A stretch of DNA of 17,096 nt from Alkalibacter sp964582705 (GTDB lineage Bacteria > Bacillota > Clostridia > Eubacteriales > Alkalibacteraceae), in the NCBI GenBank assembly GCA_964582705.1, contig CAZOTE010000042.1:1-17096 (forward strand). The letters are read 5' to 3'. The notes under the pieces were generated by a model. It ran no database searches and had not been told where the DNA came from. It saw only the letters and a program-made list of their open reading frames with translations. Shown in pieces: positions 1-8,192 of the stretch. The translations under genes were made by a program, and so were the position numbers. How positions within the stretch are numbered: position 1 is the stretch's first letter; each line of letters begins with the position of its first letter.

Positions 1-1122
1 TTTCAATCAAGTGGTGAGGCACTGTATTACGGTTTGAATGCCCTAAGCAATAATCTTATCATGGTAGACCGAAAACGGCTTAAAAATCCCAATGGCTTAA
101 TTTTGGGAACGCCAGGGAGTGGTAAGTCCTTTTCAGCAAAGCGTGAGATTACCAATATCTTTCTCATTACTACCGATGACATTATTATTTGTGACCCAGA
201 GGCAGAGTATTATCCCCTAGTCAACCGCCTGAATGGGCAGGTAGTTAAAATTTCTCCTACAAGTACAGACTATGTAAATCCGATGGATATTAACTTAAAT
301 TACAGCGAAGAAGAAAACCCTTTATCTCTGAAATCAGACTTTATATTGTCTTTGTGTGAACTGATTGTAGGCGGTAAAGAGGGATTACAGCCTGTGGAAA
401 AAAGTATTATAGACCGCTGCGTTCGTCTTATATATGCTGATTACCTTGCCGATCCCGTACCCGAAAAGATGCCGATTTTGGAGGACTTGTATAATGCCCT
501 TGAAAATCAGGGAGAAAAAGAGGCACAGCACATCAGAGCTGCCCTTGAAATCTATGTGACAGGTTCCCTCAACGTATTTAACCACCGTACCAATGTGGAT
601 ATTACCAACCGACTTGTCTGCTTTGATATAAAGGAGTTAGGTAAGCAGCTAAAGAAACTAGGTATGCTTGTGGTGCAAGATCAGGTTTGGAACAGGGTAA
701 CGGTAAACCGCGCGGAGAAACGTGCCACCCGTTATTACATGGACGAGTTTCATTTACTGCTTAAGGAAGAGCAGACTGCCGCATATTCGGTAGAGATATG
801 GAAACGGTTTAGAAAATGGGGAGGTATTCCTACGGGCATCACCCAAAATGTAAAGGACCTTTTATCATCTCGTGAAGTAGAGAATATTTTTGAAAACTCT
901 GATTTCATCTATATGCTTAACCAAGCATCGGGAGATAGACAGATTCTTGCAAAACAGCTTAACATCTCTCCACATCAGCTTTCTTATGTGACCCAATCGG
1001 GCGAAGGGGAAGGGTTATTGTTTTATGGCAATGTGATTTTACCTTTTGCTGATAAATTTCCTAAAGATACAGAACTTTATCGTATCATGACCACTAAGCC
1101 AAATGAAACTGTAAAGGATTAG
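1..1122 (+). CDS. VirB4/TraE-like conjugation ATPase, C-terminal part
   Basis: The frame is open from base 1, so the gene begins left of the window; the TTG at 34 is internal, not a start. The visible 373 residues form the P-loop ATPase half of a VirB4-type protein, which sits at the cytoplasmic face of the membrane and powers the type IV secretion channel in DNA transfer. The Walker A motif GTPGSGKS is at 106-129. The sequence just before it (YYGLNALSNNLI, then DRKRLKNPNG) is typical of the family in Firmicute ICEs. A Walker B-like RYYMDEFHLLL follows at about 730-762. The C-terminal region (ITQNVKDLL, then ENSDFIYMLNQ) also matches the family. It ends with TAG, 15 bases before the next ATG. 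The function is firm; the N-terminal domain cannot be seen. Confidence 0.93.
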   Translation, partial: FQSSGEALYYGLNALSNNLIMVDRKRLKNPNGLILGTPGSGKSFSAKREITNIFLITTDDIIICDPEAEYYPLVNRLNGQVVKISPTSTDYVNPMDINLNYSEEENPLSLKSDFILSLCELIVGGKEGLQPVEKSIIDRCVRLIYADYLADPVPEKMPILEDLYNALENQGEKEAQHIRAALEIYVTGSLNVFNHRTNVDITNRLVCFDIKELGKQLKKLGMLVVQDQVWNRVTVNRAEKRATRYYMDEFHLLLKEEQTAAYSVEIWKRFRKWGGIPTGITQNVKDLLSSREVENIFENSDFIYMLNQASGDRQILAKQLNISPHQLSYVTQSGEGEGLLFYGNVILPFADKFPKDTELYRIMTTKPNETVKD

Positions 1123-1137
1123 ACCAGGAGGTGTTTT

Positions 1138-2898
1138 ATGAGCCAAAAGAGTAAACGACCCTTCCGTCCGGCAGGAAAGGTATCAAGGCTTACCTTTACG
1201 GAAGCAGAACGTGCTGCCCCAGAACTTGAAAAACCGCTGAAAAAAGCAGAAAAAGCGGCGGACAAATTAGAAAAGGCACAGGCGAAAATCCCAAAGAAAA
1301 AAACTCTGGTCACAGAACGCACTTTTGATGCCAAAACAGGCAAAGCAAAAGTGCGTTTATGTTTTGAAGAGAATGATAAACCCAAACCACCCTCTAAGCT
1401 ATCTCATGCATTTAAGGCTGTTCCTGGGAGGGCGTTGCATAATAAAATTCATAAGGAAATACGTGAAGTTGAACAGGATAATGTGGGTGTAGAAGCAGCT
1501 CATAAGACGGAGCAAGGGATAGAATTTGGAGCAAAAAGGATACAAAGCGCCTACCGTAGTCATAAATTAAAACCTTATCGCCAGTTTGCAAAAGCAGAAA
1601 AGCAGACGGTGAAAGCTGAAGTTAATTATCTGTACCAAAAGAGTTTGAGAGATAACCCTACCCCTATGACCAATCCTTTTTCACGCTGGAAGCAAAAGCA
1701 AACAATTAAAAAACAATACCTTGCAAGGCGTTATGGAAATAGTGTTAAGACTGCACATCAGGTTACTAAAAACACAAAAAAGGCGGCAGAAAAGACAGTT
1801 AGCGCCACATCAAAAATAACACAATTTATTGTCAGAAATCCTAAAGGTATATTAATCATTCTTGGAGTTGGAGTAGCGTTAATGTTTTTAATCAGTGCAA
1901 TATCTTCCTTCTCCATAATGATGGAAGGAGGGTTAAAAAGCATAGTAGGCACTTCCTACACTTCCGAGGACGAGGACATAGTAGCCGTTGATAAGGATTA
2001 TGACCAATTGGAACGGGCATTACAGGAACGTATAGACAACATCGAAAATGAATATCCTGGTTATGATGAATACCAGTATCATTTAGACGAAATCGGACAT
2101 AATCCCTTTACGCTAGCGTCTTTTCTAACGGCAAAGTTACAGGTATATAAAAGGTCTGAGGTGCAGGCAGAGTTAAGAGGCTTATTTGACCAGCAATATA
2201 CCCTTACTATTCGGGAAGAAGTACAGGTGCGTTACCGAACAGAAACACACACAGATACATGGACAGATGAGGATGGAAATTCTCACAGCGATACTTATAC
2301 GGTGGAAGTCCCCTATGATTATTACATTCTCCATATCACTCTGAAAAATAAGGACATTAGTATTCTTGCAGAGAGCCAGTTGACCGCTCAGCAATATGAA
2401 ATGTTTGGGGTGTATATGGAAACACAGGGTAACAAGCCTTACTTGTTTGAGGGTAATATTTATGTCCATAACAAAGGTGAATACACAGATTATGATATAC
2501 CGCCTGATGCACTGACTGATCCTGCTTTTGCTGCCCTTATTAGAGAGGCGGAAAAATATTTAGGGTATCCCTATGTATGGGGCGGCAGCTCTCCAAGCAC
2601 CAGTTTTGATTGTTCCGGCTTTGTTACTTGGGTATTAAACCAATCAGGAGTATACCCTATGAGCCGAACAACAGCACAGGGCATTTACAATCAATCTGCT
2701 AAAATACCCCCGAGTGAGGCAAGACCTGGAGATATTATCTTTTTCACAGGAACTTATGCAAGTAGTGGTGCAGTATCCCATGTGGGCATCTATGTAGGCA
2801 ATGGAATGATGATCCATGCTGGAAATCCCATACAGTATGCCTCTGTGAATACCCCTTATTGGAGAGAACACTTCTATGCCTATGGGCGTTTGAATTAA
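1138..2898 (+). CDS. Membrane-anchored NlpC/P60 (C40) peptidoglycan hydrolase of the conjugation machine
   Basis: This 586-aa protein probably opens the cell wall locally so that the transfer channel can cross it. Residues 1-235 are lysine-rich, with EKA/KKA repeats likely to be helical, and would lie in the cytoplasm. One membrane segment follows at about 237-260 (GILIILGVGVALMFLISAIS). Residues 265-455 are an extracellular linker domain with a YxVEVPYDYYI-type strand-rich part. Residues 460-586 are the NlpC/P60 domain, with catalytic Cys492 in FDCSGF, His548 in SHVGIYVG and His560 in MIHAGN. It resembles the Tn916 Orf14/TcpG class, but I see only the C40 domain and no separate lysozyme domain. 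AGGAGG at 1126-1131 sits 6 bases before the ATG. It belongs to the operon of its neighbours. Confidence 0.92.
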   Translation: MSQKSKRPFRPAGKVSRLTFTEAERAAPELEKPLKKAEKAADKLEKAQAKIPKKKTLVTERTFDAKTGKAKVRLCFEENDKPKPPSKLSHAFKAVPGRALHNKIHKEIREVEQDNVGVEAAHKTEQGIEFGAKRIQSAYRSHKLKPYRQFAKAEKQTVKAEVNYLYQKSLRDNPTPMTNPFSRWKQKQTIKKQYLARRYGNSVKTAHQVTKNTKKAAEKTVSATSKITQFIVRNPKGILIILGVGVALMFLISAISSFSIMMEGGLKSIVGTSYTSEDEDIVAVDKDYDQLERALQERIDNIENEYPGYDEYQYHLDEIGHNPFTLASFLTAKLQVYKRSEVQAELRGLFDQQYTLTIREEVQVRYRTETHTDTWTDEDGNSHSDTYTVEVPYDYYILHITLKNKDISILAESQLTAQQYEMFGVYMETQGNKPYLFEGNIYVHNKGEYTDYDIPPDALTDPAFAALIREAEKYLGYPYVWGGSSPSTSFDCSGFVTWVLNQSGVYPMSRTTAQGIYNQSAKIPPSEARPGDIIFFTGTYASSGAVSHVGIYVGNGMMIHAGNPIQYASVNTPYWREHFYAYGRLN

Positions 2899-2908
2899 GG
2901 AGGAAACC

Positions 2909-3160
2909 ATGAGCAAAAAAAGAGAAAAACTTCTTTTGGACATATCAAAAACCAAAGAAAAAATTATAGAGCTGCAAGAAAAACTTCATGAACTGGAACA
3001 GCAAAAAACAGAACTAGAAAATACTGAAATTGTGGCACTTGTTCGCAGTACTAAAATGAATACCAGTGAATTATCGGCATTTTTAAAGGCGTATCGAGAA
3101 AAAAACGATACGTCTTTTTTCAATCAAAAACAGGAGGAAATAAACCATGAAGAAAAATAA
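2909..3160 (+). CDS. DUF4315 family small coiled-coil protein
   Basis: This 83-aa protein is preceded by AAGGAGG (2897-2903), 5 bases before the ATG. Residues 1-40 are a heptad-like coiled coil (KLLLDISKTKEKI, then LQEKLHELEQQK). It is followed by a short helical segment (NTSELSAFLKAYRE) and a polar tail. The order and the NTEIVALVRS/NTSELSAFL pattern match DUF4315 proteins, which occur in this slot in Tn1549-like elements. No biochemical role is established that I know of; a structural or adaptor role in the transfer apparatus is an inference. It overlaps the next gene by 14 bases, so translation is probably coupled. Confidence 0.85.
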   Translation: MSKKREKLLLDISKTKEKIIELQEKLHELEQQKTELENTEIVALVRSTKMNTSELSAFLKAYREKNDTSFFNQKQEEINHEEK

Positions 3161-3875
3161 TATTCGGATCTTTACTGTCTTGTTTGCAGTATTCCTTTGT
3201 CTTATCATCTTTCCAGCCACAGCTTTTGCAGGAGGTGGCGAGGAGGAAATTCCACTCATTCCAGAAGTGACGGAAATGACAAGGCCTGCCAAAGTTCCCC
3301 TTACTCCCGATGGAAATTTGACCCTTGTAGATGATATTGATGGGGAACGAGCCGAGGATAAACAGTTTGTAACCCTTGTCTCTAAGAATGGCAACTACTT
3401 TTACTTAATCATTGACCGAGCAGGCGATAAAGAAAATGTCCATTTCTTAAATCTTGTAGATGAGGCAGATTTGCTTGCTTTGATTGAGGGAGAAATTCCA
3501 AAACAGTCACAAACACCACAGATATGTAATTGTACTGACCTTTGTGAAGATGGAAAGGTAGATGCGAATTGTCCTCTATGCAGAAATGATCTGACTAAAT
3601 GCACAGGAAAGACCTCAACCCCTACACCAATTCCAGAGCCTACAGAAGAAAAAGGTAATGGTACAGCAGGAACATTGCTTTTTCTACTGATTGTGGGCAT
3701 GATAGGCGGTGGCGCATTTTATTATTTCAAAGTGCTAAAAAATAAGCCGAGCATGAAAGGCAATACAGCCCTAGAAGAATATGATTTTGAAGATGATGAG
3801 GACACCGACGAGGAGGAATATGAAAAAGAATATGAAGTCGATGACGAGGAAGAAAGCGAGGCTGATAGCCGATGA
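3147..3875 (+). CDS. DUF4366 (CD1107-like) exported, membrane-anchored mobile-element protein
   Basis: This 242-aa protein begins with a signal peptide: KKNN, then the hydrophobic stretch IFTVLFAVFLCLIIFP, then a cleavage-like site ATAFA|GG at about residue 28. Residues 30-115 form the conserved domain (TLVDDI, KQFVTLVSKNGNYFYLIID, NVHFLNLVDEADLLALI). A cysteine cluster (CNC, C, CPLC, C; from Cys127 to about Cys152) lies outside the membrane and may bind metal or form disulphides. A threonine/proline linker leads to a second membrane segment at about 173-194. A very acidic tail of about 40 residues, mostly D and E, would then face the cytoplasm. AGGAGG at 3132-3137 sets the ATG. It is a routine member of the transfer operon. 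The exact function is unknown; a surface or channel component is likely. Confidence 0.87.
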   Translation: MKKNNIRIFTVLFAVFLCLIIFPATAFAGGGEEEIPLIPEVTEMTRPAKVPLTPDGNLTLVDDIDGERAEDKQFVTLVSKNGNYFYLIIDRAGDKENVHFLNLVDEADLLALIEGEIPKQSQTPQICNCTDLCEDGKVDANCPLCRNDLTKCTGKTSTPTPIPEPTEEKGNGTAGTLLFLLIVGMIGGGAFYYFKVLKNKPSMKGNTALEEYDFEDDEDTDEEEYEKEYEVDDEEESEADSR

Positions 3876-4036
3876 CCTACTTTACTGATAGTGTTTATGA
3901 AAAAATGATGGTGCAAAAACCTAAGAACGGGCGGGAGAAAAAAACTCCCGCCCGTAATGAGAAAAAGTGTGAAGAAAGGGATAAACCGAATAAAGAGCCT
4001 ATCCCCAACACTAAAGAAGGGAGCATGAAAGAATGA
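3872..4036 (+). CDS. Small 54-aa ORF between the DUF4366 gene and topB
   Basis: This gene begins at ATG 3872 in an ATGA overlap with the preceding stop and ends at TGA 4034-4036, in a second ATGA overlap with the topB start at 4033. Two four-base overlaps in a row strongly suggest real coupled translation. The product starts MTYFTDSVYEKMMVQKP and continues as a highly charged chain rich in Lys, Glu, Asn and Pro with a single Cys, without signal peptide or membrane segment. I do not recognise a named family, although short charged proteins in this position just before topB are, to my recollection, common in related ICEs. The middle of the gene encodes a perfect 10-bp hairpin (3928-3954), so the codons GR-EKK-TPAR may be fixed by RNA structure rather than by protein function. 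Confidence 0.7.
   Translation: MTYFTDSVYEKMMVQKPKNGREKKTPARNEKKCEERDKPNKEPIPNTKEGSMKE
3928..3954 (+). promoter_or_regulatory. GC-rich perfect stem-loop inside the 54-aa gene, upstream of topB
   Basis: CGGGCGGGAG (3928-3937) and CTCCCGCCCG (3945-3954) are exact reverse complements separated by seven A residues. A 10-bp stem with 9 G-C pairs is conspicuous in this A/T-rich DNA. No U-tract follows (TAATGAG), so it is not a standard intrinsic terminator. It lies about 80 bases before the topB start, within the coupled leader gene. An RNA stability, processing or translation-coupling element is possible. Confidence 0.65.
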
Positions 4037-6105
4037 AGTTAGTGATAGCAGAAAAACCGTCCGTGGCACAAAGCATTGCCACGGTTATTGGTGCTAATGT
4101 TAAAAAAACCGGATATATGGAGGGTAACGGCTATATGGTTTCATGGTGCGTGGGACATTTGGTGGAACTTGCCTCTGCTGATCGCTACGATGAGAAGTAT
4201 GCCAAGTGGCAATATGAAGATTTGCCTATCCTGCCCCCTAAATGGAAACATGTCATTTCAAAGGGTAAAGAAAAACAGATGAAGATCATTGGGGAATTGA
4301 TGGAAAAAACTGAGGTTACGGAAATTATTGCTGCCACCGATGCAGGCCGCGAAGGAGAACTCATTTTCCGATTGGTCTATGAAAAACTTTCCTGTAAAAA
4401 GCCTGTCAGAAGGCTTTGGATTTCTTCTATGGAGGAAAGTGCCATTGCAGAGGGATTTCAAAATCTTCGCAATGGAGTAGATTATGAACTGCTTTATCAA
4501 TCTGCACTTTGCCGAGCCAAAGCGGACTGGATTGTTGGAATTAATGCAACACGCCTTTTTTCTGTTTTATATGGGCAGACCTTAAATGTGGGGAGAGTGA
4601 TGTCCCCAACCCTTGCCATGATGGTGGAACGTGAGGAAGAAATCTCTACATTTAAGGTAACACCTTTTTATACGGTACAGCTTAATTTAGGTGGATTTAT
4701 TTTATCCGGAGAAAAGCTACAAGATAAGCAAAAGGCAGAAACCCTATGCAAAGCCTGTGACGGTCAAAATGTAACCATTGAAACAGTGGAACGCAAAGAA
4801 AGGTCAGAAAAACCCCCTAAACTCTATGATCTTACAACCCTGCAAAGAGAGGCCAATAGACAGCTTGGATTTACCGCAGAGCAAACCCTCGAATACGTTC
4901 AAAGCCTTTATGAAAAGAAGTTTGTCACCTATCCCCGTACAGACAGCCGTTATGTAACGGAGGATATGAAAGATAGTATTCCTGCTATGGTAGAAATCGC
5001 CGCAGGATTTTTTTCACTACAAAATTCGCCTATGAGTATGGAACAGGTTATAGATAACAGTAAGGTATCCGACCATCATGCCATCATCACAACAATGAGT
5101 GTAAAGGATTGTGACATTTATGAGCTGCCATTTGGAGAACGGGAAATTTTATTGCTCATTGCACTGCGCTTAGTTTGTGCTGTTAGTAATAGCTGCCGCT
5201 ATGCTGAAACCATTATAACTGGAAAATGCAACGGTTCTTTGTTTACTGCGAAGGGAAAAACTGTTCTTGAGGACGGTTGGAAAGCGGCTGAAAAGCTCTA
5301 TCGGATAAGTAAAATGGAACAGACACAAGTGGAGAAAGACACAGCCTTGCCCCCTGTTAGCCAGGGCGAAGTCTTTTCTGCTAAAGCAATGATTAAGGAG
5401 GGCAAGACCACTCCCCAAAAGCATTTTACAGATGATACCCTGCTTTCTGCTATGGAAAATGCCAATAATGCAATGGAAGACGCAGAGCGAAAAGGTATTG
5501 GTACTCCGGCTACTCGTGCAGGGATTTTAGAAAAACTTATTAAAACAGGACTGGCAGAGCGTAAAGGAGAGAAGAAGACAAAGTATTTTATACCGACACA
5601 GAAAGGCATTTCCCTTATTACTGTTTTACCGGAGTCGATTAAATCAGCACAACTTACTGCTGAATGGGAGGAACAGCTTAAACAGATTGAGTGTGGGACA
5701 CTTTCTCCACAAGACTTTTTAGCGGATATTTCTGATATGACAAAAGACCTTGTATCTACCTATGAAATCATAAAAGAGGCGGATACTCTCTTTCCATCGA
5801 AAAGTCAGAGCATTGGCCAATGTCCTCGTTGTAAAAGTCAGGTCATGGAGAATAAGAAAGGCTTTTGCTGTGAGAACAGGGATTGCAGTTTTGCTTTATG
5901 GAAAGATAATAAGTTTTTTACTGTAAAGAAAAAGGTTTTGACTAAAGCCATTGCCACAGACCTATTAAAAAATGGAAAAGCCAGCCTTGCAGACTGCTAT
6001 TCCCAAAAGACAGGTAAGACCTATGATGCCGTTATTATTCTTGATGATACGGGCAGTCAGTTTGTGAACTTTACAATGGAGTTTCCTACAAAGAAAGGAA
6101 GGTAA
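4033..6105 (+). CDS. topB: DNA topoisomerase III (type IA)
   Basis: This 690-aa type IA topoisomerase cuts and passes single DNA strands; conjugative elements of this type carry one, presumably to resolve strands during transfer or replication. The TOPRIM start KLVIAEKPSVAQSIA supplies Glu7. ATDAGREGELIFR places the acidic DAGREGE motif at residues 103-109. The active-site tyrosine is Tyr300 in FVTYPRTDSRY, preceded by LQREANRQLGFTAEQTL. SDHHAI (about 346-351) and GIGTPATRA are also typical. The C-terminus has a zinc-ribbon-like segment from Cys597 (CPRC, then FCCENRDC). Length and motifs fit an intact enzyme. AAGGGAG (4017-4023) sits 9 bases upstream and the start overlaps the previous stop (ATGA), indicating coupled translation. 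Confidence 0.97.
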   Translation: MKLVIAEKPSVAQSIATVIGANVKKTGYMEGNGYMVSWCVGHLVELASADRYDEKYAKWQYEDLPILPPKWKHVISKGKEKQMKIIGELMEKTEVTEIIAATDAGREGELIFRLVYEKLSCKKPVRRLWISSMEESAIAEGFQNLRNGVDYELLYQSALCRAKADWIVGINATRLFSVLYGQTLNVGRVMSPTLAMMVEREEEISTFKVTPFYTVQLNLGGFILSGEKLQDKQKAETLCKACDGQNVTIETVERKERSEKPPKLYDLTTLQREANRQLGFTAEQTLEYVQSLYEKKFVTYPRTDSRYVTEDMKDSIPAMVEIAAGFFSLQNSPMSMEQVIDNSKVSDHHAIITTMSVKDCDIYELPFGEREILLLIALRLVCAVSNSCRYAETIITGKCNGSLFTAKGKTVLEDGWKAAEKLYRISKMEQTQVEKDTALPPVSQGEVFSAKAMIKEGKTTPQKHFTDDTLLSAMENANNAMEDAERKGIGTPATRAGILEKLIKTGLAERKGEKKTKYFIPTQKGISLITVLPESIKSAQLTAEWEEQLKQIECGTLSPQDFLADISDMTKDLVSTYEIIKEADTLFPSKSQSIGQCPRCKSQVMENKKGFCCENRDCSFALWKDNKFFTVKKKVLTKAIATDLLKNGKASLADCYSQKTGKTYDAVIILDDTGSQFVNFTMEFPTKKGR

Positions 6106-6108
6106 ATC

Positions 6109-6291
6109 ATGAGTATTAAAAATTTTATTAAGATACTTTTAGACATAGAAGTGAACACCGAGGATATATTAGAGCTACGTGAAAATCCCAAGGAATATGT
6201 CACTAAAGTAGAGGATGCTGAAAAGCTAAAGGATTTGTTCTTGCTCATGGATTTGGCAAAGAGACAGGAGGTGGATGAAGATGACAACTAA
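6109..6291 (+). CDS. 60-aa acidic protein of unknown function
   Basis: This gene starts 3 bases after the topB stop, with GGAAGG (about 6097-6102) as ribosome site, and its end overlaps the following gene. The product (MSIKNFIKILLDIEVNTEDIL to the C-terminal DEDDN) is predicted to be small, mostly helical, soluble and acidic, with no Cys and no membrane segment. I do not recognise the family. Its position inside a tightly packed ICE operon, between topB and the RadC-like gene, makes it very likely to be translated. It could be an accessory factor of either neighbour, but nothing in the sequence shows this. Confidence 0.75.
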   Translation: MSIKNFIKILLDIEVNTEDILELRENPKEYVTKVEDAEKLKDLFLLMDLAKRQEVDEDDN

Positions 6292-7894
6292 TGATGAACT
6301 TCGTTATATTCAGGCCTTTTCCAGAATTATCGGTGTAAAAGAGGATGATGCCATAGAGTATGCCGAAAGAAAGGGATTAAATGCATTGGTGGACAATGCT
6401 GCACAGCTCCTTGCCACTCCGGTTCAACGGGAAAAGCATCAAGCTTTTCTCGATTTGTACCGAATGAGCAGTGCCATTAACCCTCGAAAACCTATAATTA
6501 ATTCACCAGAAAAAGCATCCGACTTTTTTCATTCAGTGATGGATAAAATTCACGATAAGGAAGCCTTTGTAGTGGCATTTCTCAACACCAAGAATCGTGT
6601 CATCGACCATGAAGTTGTATCCGTTGGAACTATTAACAGTTCTATCGTACACCCTAGAGAAGTTTTTAGGAATGCAATCATCAATAAGGCAAATTCCGTG
6701 ATTCTCTGTCATAATCACCCATCGGGAGATCTACACCCCAGTAAGGAGGATATTAGCATTACACAACGCCTTAAAGATACCGGAAATCTGCTAGGCATTC
6801 AAGTTGTAGACCATCTAATTATAAACGGAATCAATCAGCATGAACACTATTCCTTTAAAGCTCAAGGCATACTGGAAGCCACAGGAGCCTATAGTATCAC
6901 GACATCAGTTCTAAATGAGGAAACTAACTATAATTTTTCAAAGGTTGCAAAGGAGCAAAACTCTGATTTAAATGTGCCAATACAAGAGCATACCTATCCT
7001 TTGCCTGACCCTGATATAAGCATTTCAGACCGCAATGCCTATGGTTATTTTGATGATGAGATGTTGCCCTTATCAAAGGAACGTGCTGCAGAACTGTTTG
7101 AACAAGACTTAACGGTATATCTACTTTATGAGGACAATACCGAGGCGATGGCATTTGATAGAGAAGATATAACTAATCATGACGGTATTTTTGGTATAGA
7201 GCATACCGATTGGATTGCTTTTAAAGACTATGAGTCAATGAAAGAGGCTGAAAAGTTTTCTGCATCAGAGCTGGAGCAGAGATTTTTAGAAAGCCCTGTC
7301 GATACTTTTGCTATTTATCAGCTGAAAAAAGATGAAGAATTGAGGGATTATCGTTTTGAAGGGATAGAGCGATTACAAAAGGTCGGACTTTCTGTAGAGC
7401 ATGATAATTATGAGATGGTCTATACTGCACCTCTGATCGATTTTAACGGAAACCAAAGCCAAACCCTTAACAGGCTCTATGAACAGTTTAATATAAAACA
7501 CCCTGCCGACTTTAGAGGACATTCCCTATCTGTCAGTGACATGGTTGCTCTAAAAGTAGATGGTAAGTTATCCTTCCATTACGTTGACAGCTTTGGTTTT
7601 ACAGAACAGTCTAACTTTCTTCCGCAAAAAAACTATTTAGAAACTGCTGAAAAATCTACTGAGCAGAATTACAATCAGATTGACGGTATTATCAACAATC
7701 AGCCTACAGTGGCAAATCTTGAACAGACCGTAAAGGCAGGGAGGCAGATTTCAGGTTTAGATCTCGTCTCTCCATTAAAGGAAGAAAAAAAGGATAAGCG
7801 AACTTCCGTGGTGGAGCAGCTTAAAACCAAAGCATCTGTAACCAAGGAACAACAAAAAACAGCACCTAACATGGGTGCGGAAATGGAGCGGTGA
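6281..7894 (+). CDS. RadC-like JAMM protein fused to a YodL-like domain
   Basis: This is a 537-aa protein. ATG 6281 is preferred because AGGAGG (6266-6271) lies 9 bases upstream; the in-frame ATG at 6275 would leave only 3. Residues 1-70 are a helical lead. About 75-205 form a RadC/JAB domain with the JAMM metal motif His144-Asn-His146-Pro, Ser154 and Asp157, preceded by PREVFRNAI. About 240-340 hold an acidic module (LFEQDLTVYLLYEDNTEAM, DWIAFKDY). About 345-445 form a YodL-like domain (YQLKKDEELRDYRFEGIERL, HPADFRGHSLSVSDMVAL, HYVDSFGF). The tail is polar. RadC-type proteins are common in mobile elements, but their biochemical role is unsettled and the JAMM residues are only suggestive of hydrolase activity. 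The YodL-type domain recurs in Tn1549-like ICEs with no proven function. Confidence 0.88.
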   Translation: MTTNDELRYIQAFSRIIGVKEDDAIEYAERKGLNALVDNAAQLLATPVQREKHQAFLDLYRMSSAINPRKPIINSPEKASDFFHSVMDKIHDKEAFVVAFLNTKNRVIDHEVVSVGTINSSIVHPREVFRNAIINKANSVILCHNHPSGDLHPSKEDISITQRLKDTGNLLGIQVVDHLIINGINQHEHYSFKAQGILEATGAYSITTSVLNEETNYNFSKVAKEQNSDLNVPIQEHTYPLPDPDISISDRNAYGYFDDEMLPLSKERAAELFEQDLTVYLLYEDNTEAMAFDREDITNHDGIFGIEHTDWIAFKDYESMKEAEKFSASELEQRFLESPVDTFAIYQLKKDEELRDYRFEGIERLQKVGLSVEHDNYEMVYTAPLIDFNGNQSQTLNRLYEQFNIKHPADFRGHSLSVSDMVALKVDGKLSFHYVDSFGFTEQSNFLPQKNYLETAEKSTEQNYNQIDGIINNQPTVANLEQTVKAGRQISGLDLVSPLKEEKKDKRTSVVEQLKTKASVTKEQQKTAPNMGAEMER

Positions 7895-7896
7895 CT

Positions 7897-8115
7897 ATGA
7901 GCAAATTTACTGTAGAAGAAACGAATTTAATTTGCATCTACCATTCAGGTACAAGAGAAGATTTAATCTCGGAACTTATTCAAATGAAAACCCATTTAGA
8001 ACAAGACGAAAAGGAGCTTTGGGAACTGACCCAATCCGTTGTAGATAAGTTAAGTGCCATGAGTGATAATGAGTTTAACAGAATGACAGCAGAGTTAGTT
8101 GCTGATTTTGATTGA
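7897..8115 (+). CDS. Transposon-transfer assisting (TTRAP) family protein
   Basis: This 72-aa protein begins MSKFTVEETNLICIYHSG. ATG 7897 is preferred because GGAG (7884-7887) lies 9 bases upstream; the GTG at 7891 is in frame but too close to that site. The start pattern (FT-EETNL-CIYH), the middle SELIQM and the later LTQSVVDKL, followed by AELVADFD, match the small TTRAP proteins encoded in Tn1549/Tn4451-related elements. It is soluble and helical. The family name comes from an association with transfer, and no mechanism is visible here. It starts 2 bases after the preceding stop and is the last gene of the long coupled operon before the insertion of non-backbone genes. Confidence 0.85.
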   Translation: MSKFTVEETNLICIYHSGTREDLISELIQMKTHLEQDEKELWELTQSVVDKLSAMSDNEFNRMTAELVADFD

Positions 8116-8140
8116 TTTAACATACCATTTAAAGTATAAT
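8112..8140 (+). promoter_or_regulatory. Sigma-A promoter for the PIN-domain gene
   Basis: TTGATT (8112-8117) and a perfect TATAAT (8135-8140) are separated by exactly 17 bases in A/T-rich DNA, about 53 bases before the PIN gene start. The -35 box overlaps the stop codon of the TTRAP gene. This is the first clear promoter inside the window and marks the change from coupled backbone operon to independently expressed cargo. Confidence 0.72.
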
Positions 8141-8178
8141 TTCGTTAAATTCAACAATTTTTAAAAAATATTATAGGT

Positions 8179-8192
8179 GAGGTGATATGTAA
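8179..8192 (+). promoter_or_regulatory. Ribosome site followed by a minimal ATG-TAA unit directly before the PIN start
   Basis: GAGGTGAT (8179-8186) matches the 16S rRNA 3' end over eight bases. It is followed immediately by ATGTAA (8187-8192) and then the PIN ATG (8193). GAGG is only 4 bases from the first ATG and 10 from the second, so the second should be the main start. The first forms a one-codon start-stop unit that could modulate initiation. Confidence 0.55.

Noticed and set aside
3928..3954. Intrinsic terminator between the DUF4366 gene and topB
   Set aside because: The stem is strong but is followed by TAATGAG rather than a U-tract on either strand, and the flanking genes overlap as a coupled unit.
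3722..4069. Serine-rich reverse-strand ORF of 115 codons
   Set aside because: It is the complement of an acidic D/E-rich coding tail and a coupled small gene, with no family signature.
4076..4282. Second-frame ORF inside topB (68 codons)
   Set aside because: No ribosome site and no recognisable protein pattern; unlike tnpV it looks like a chance frame.
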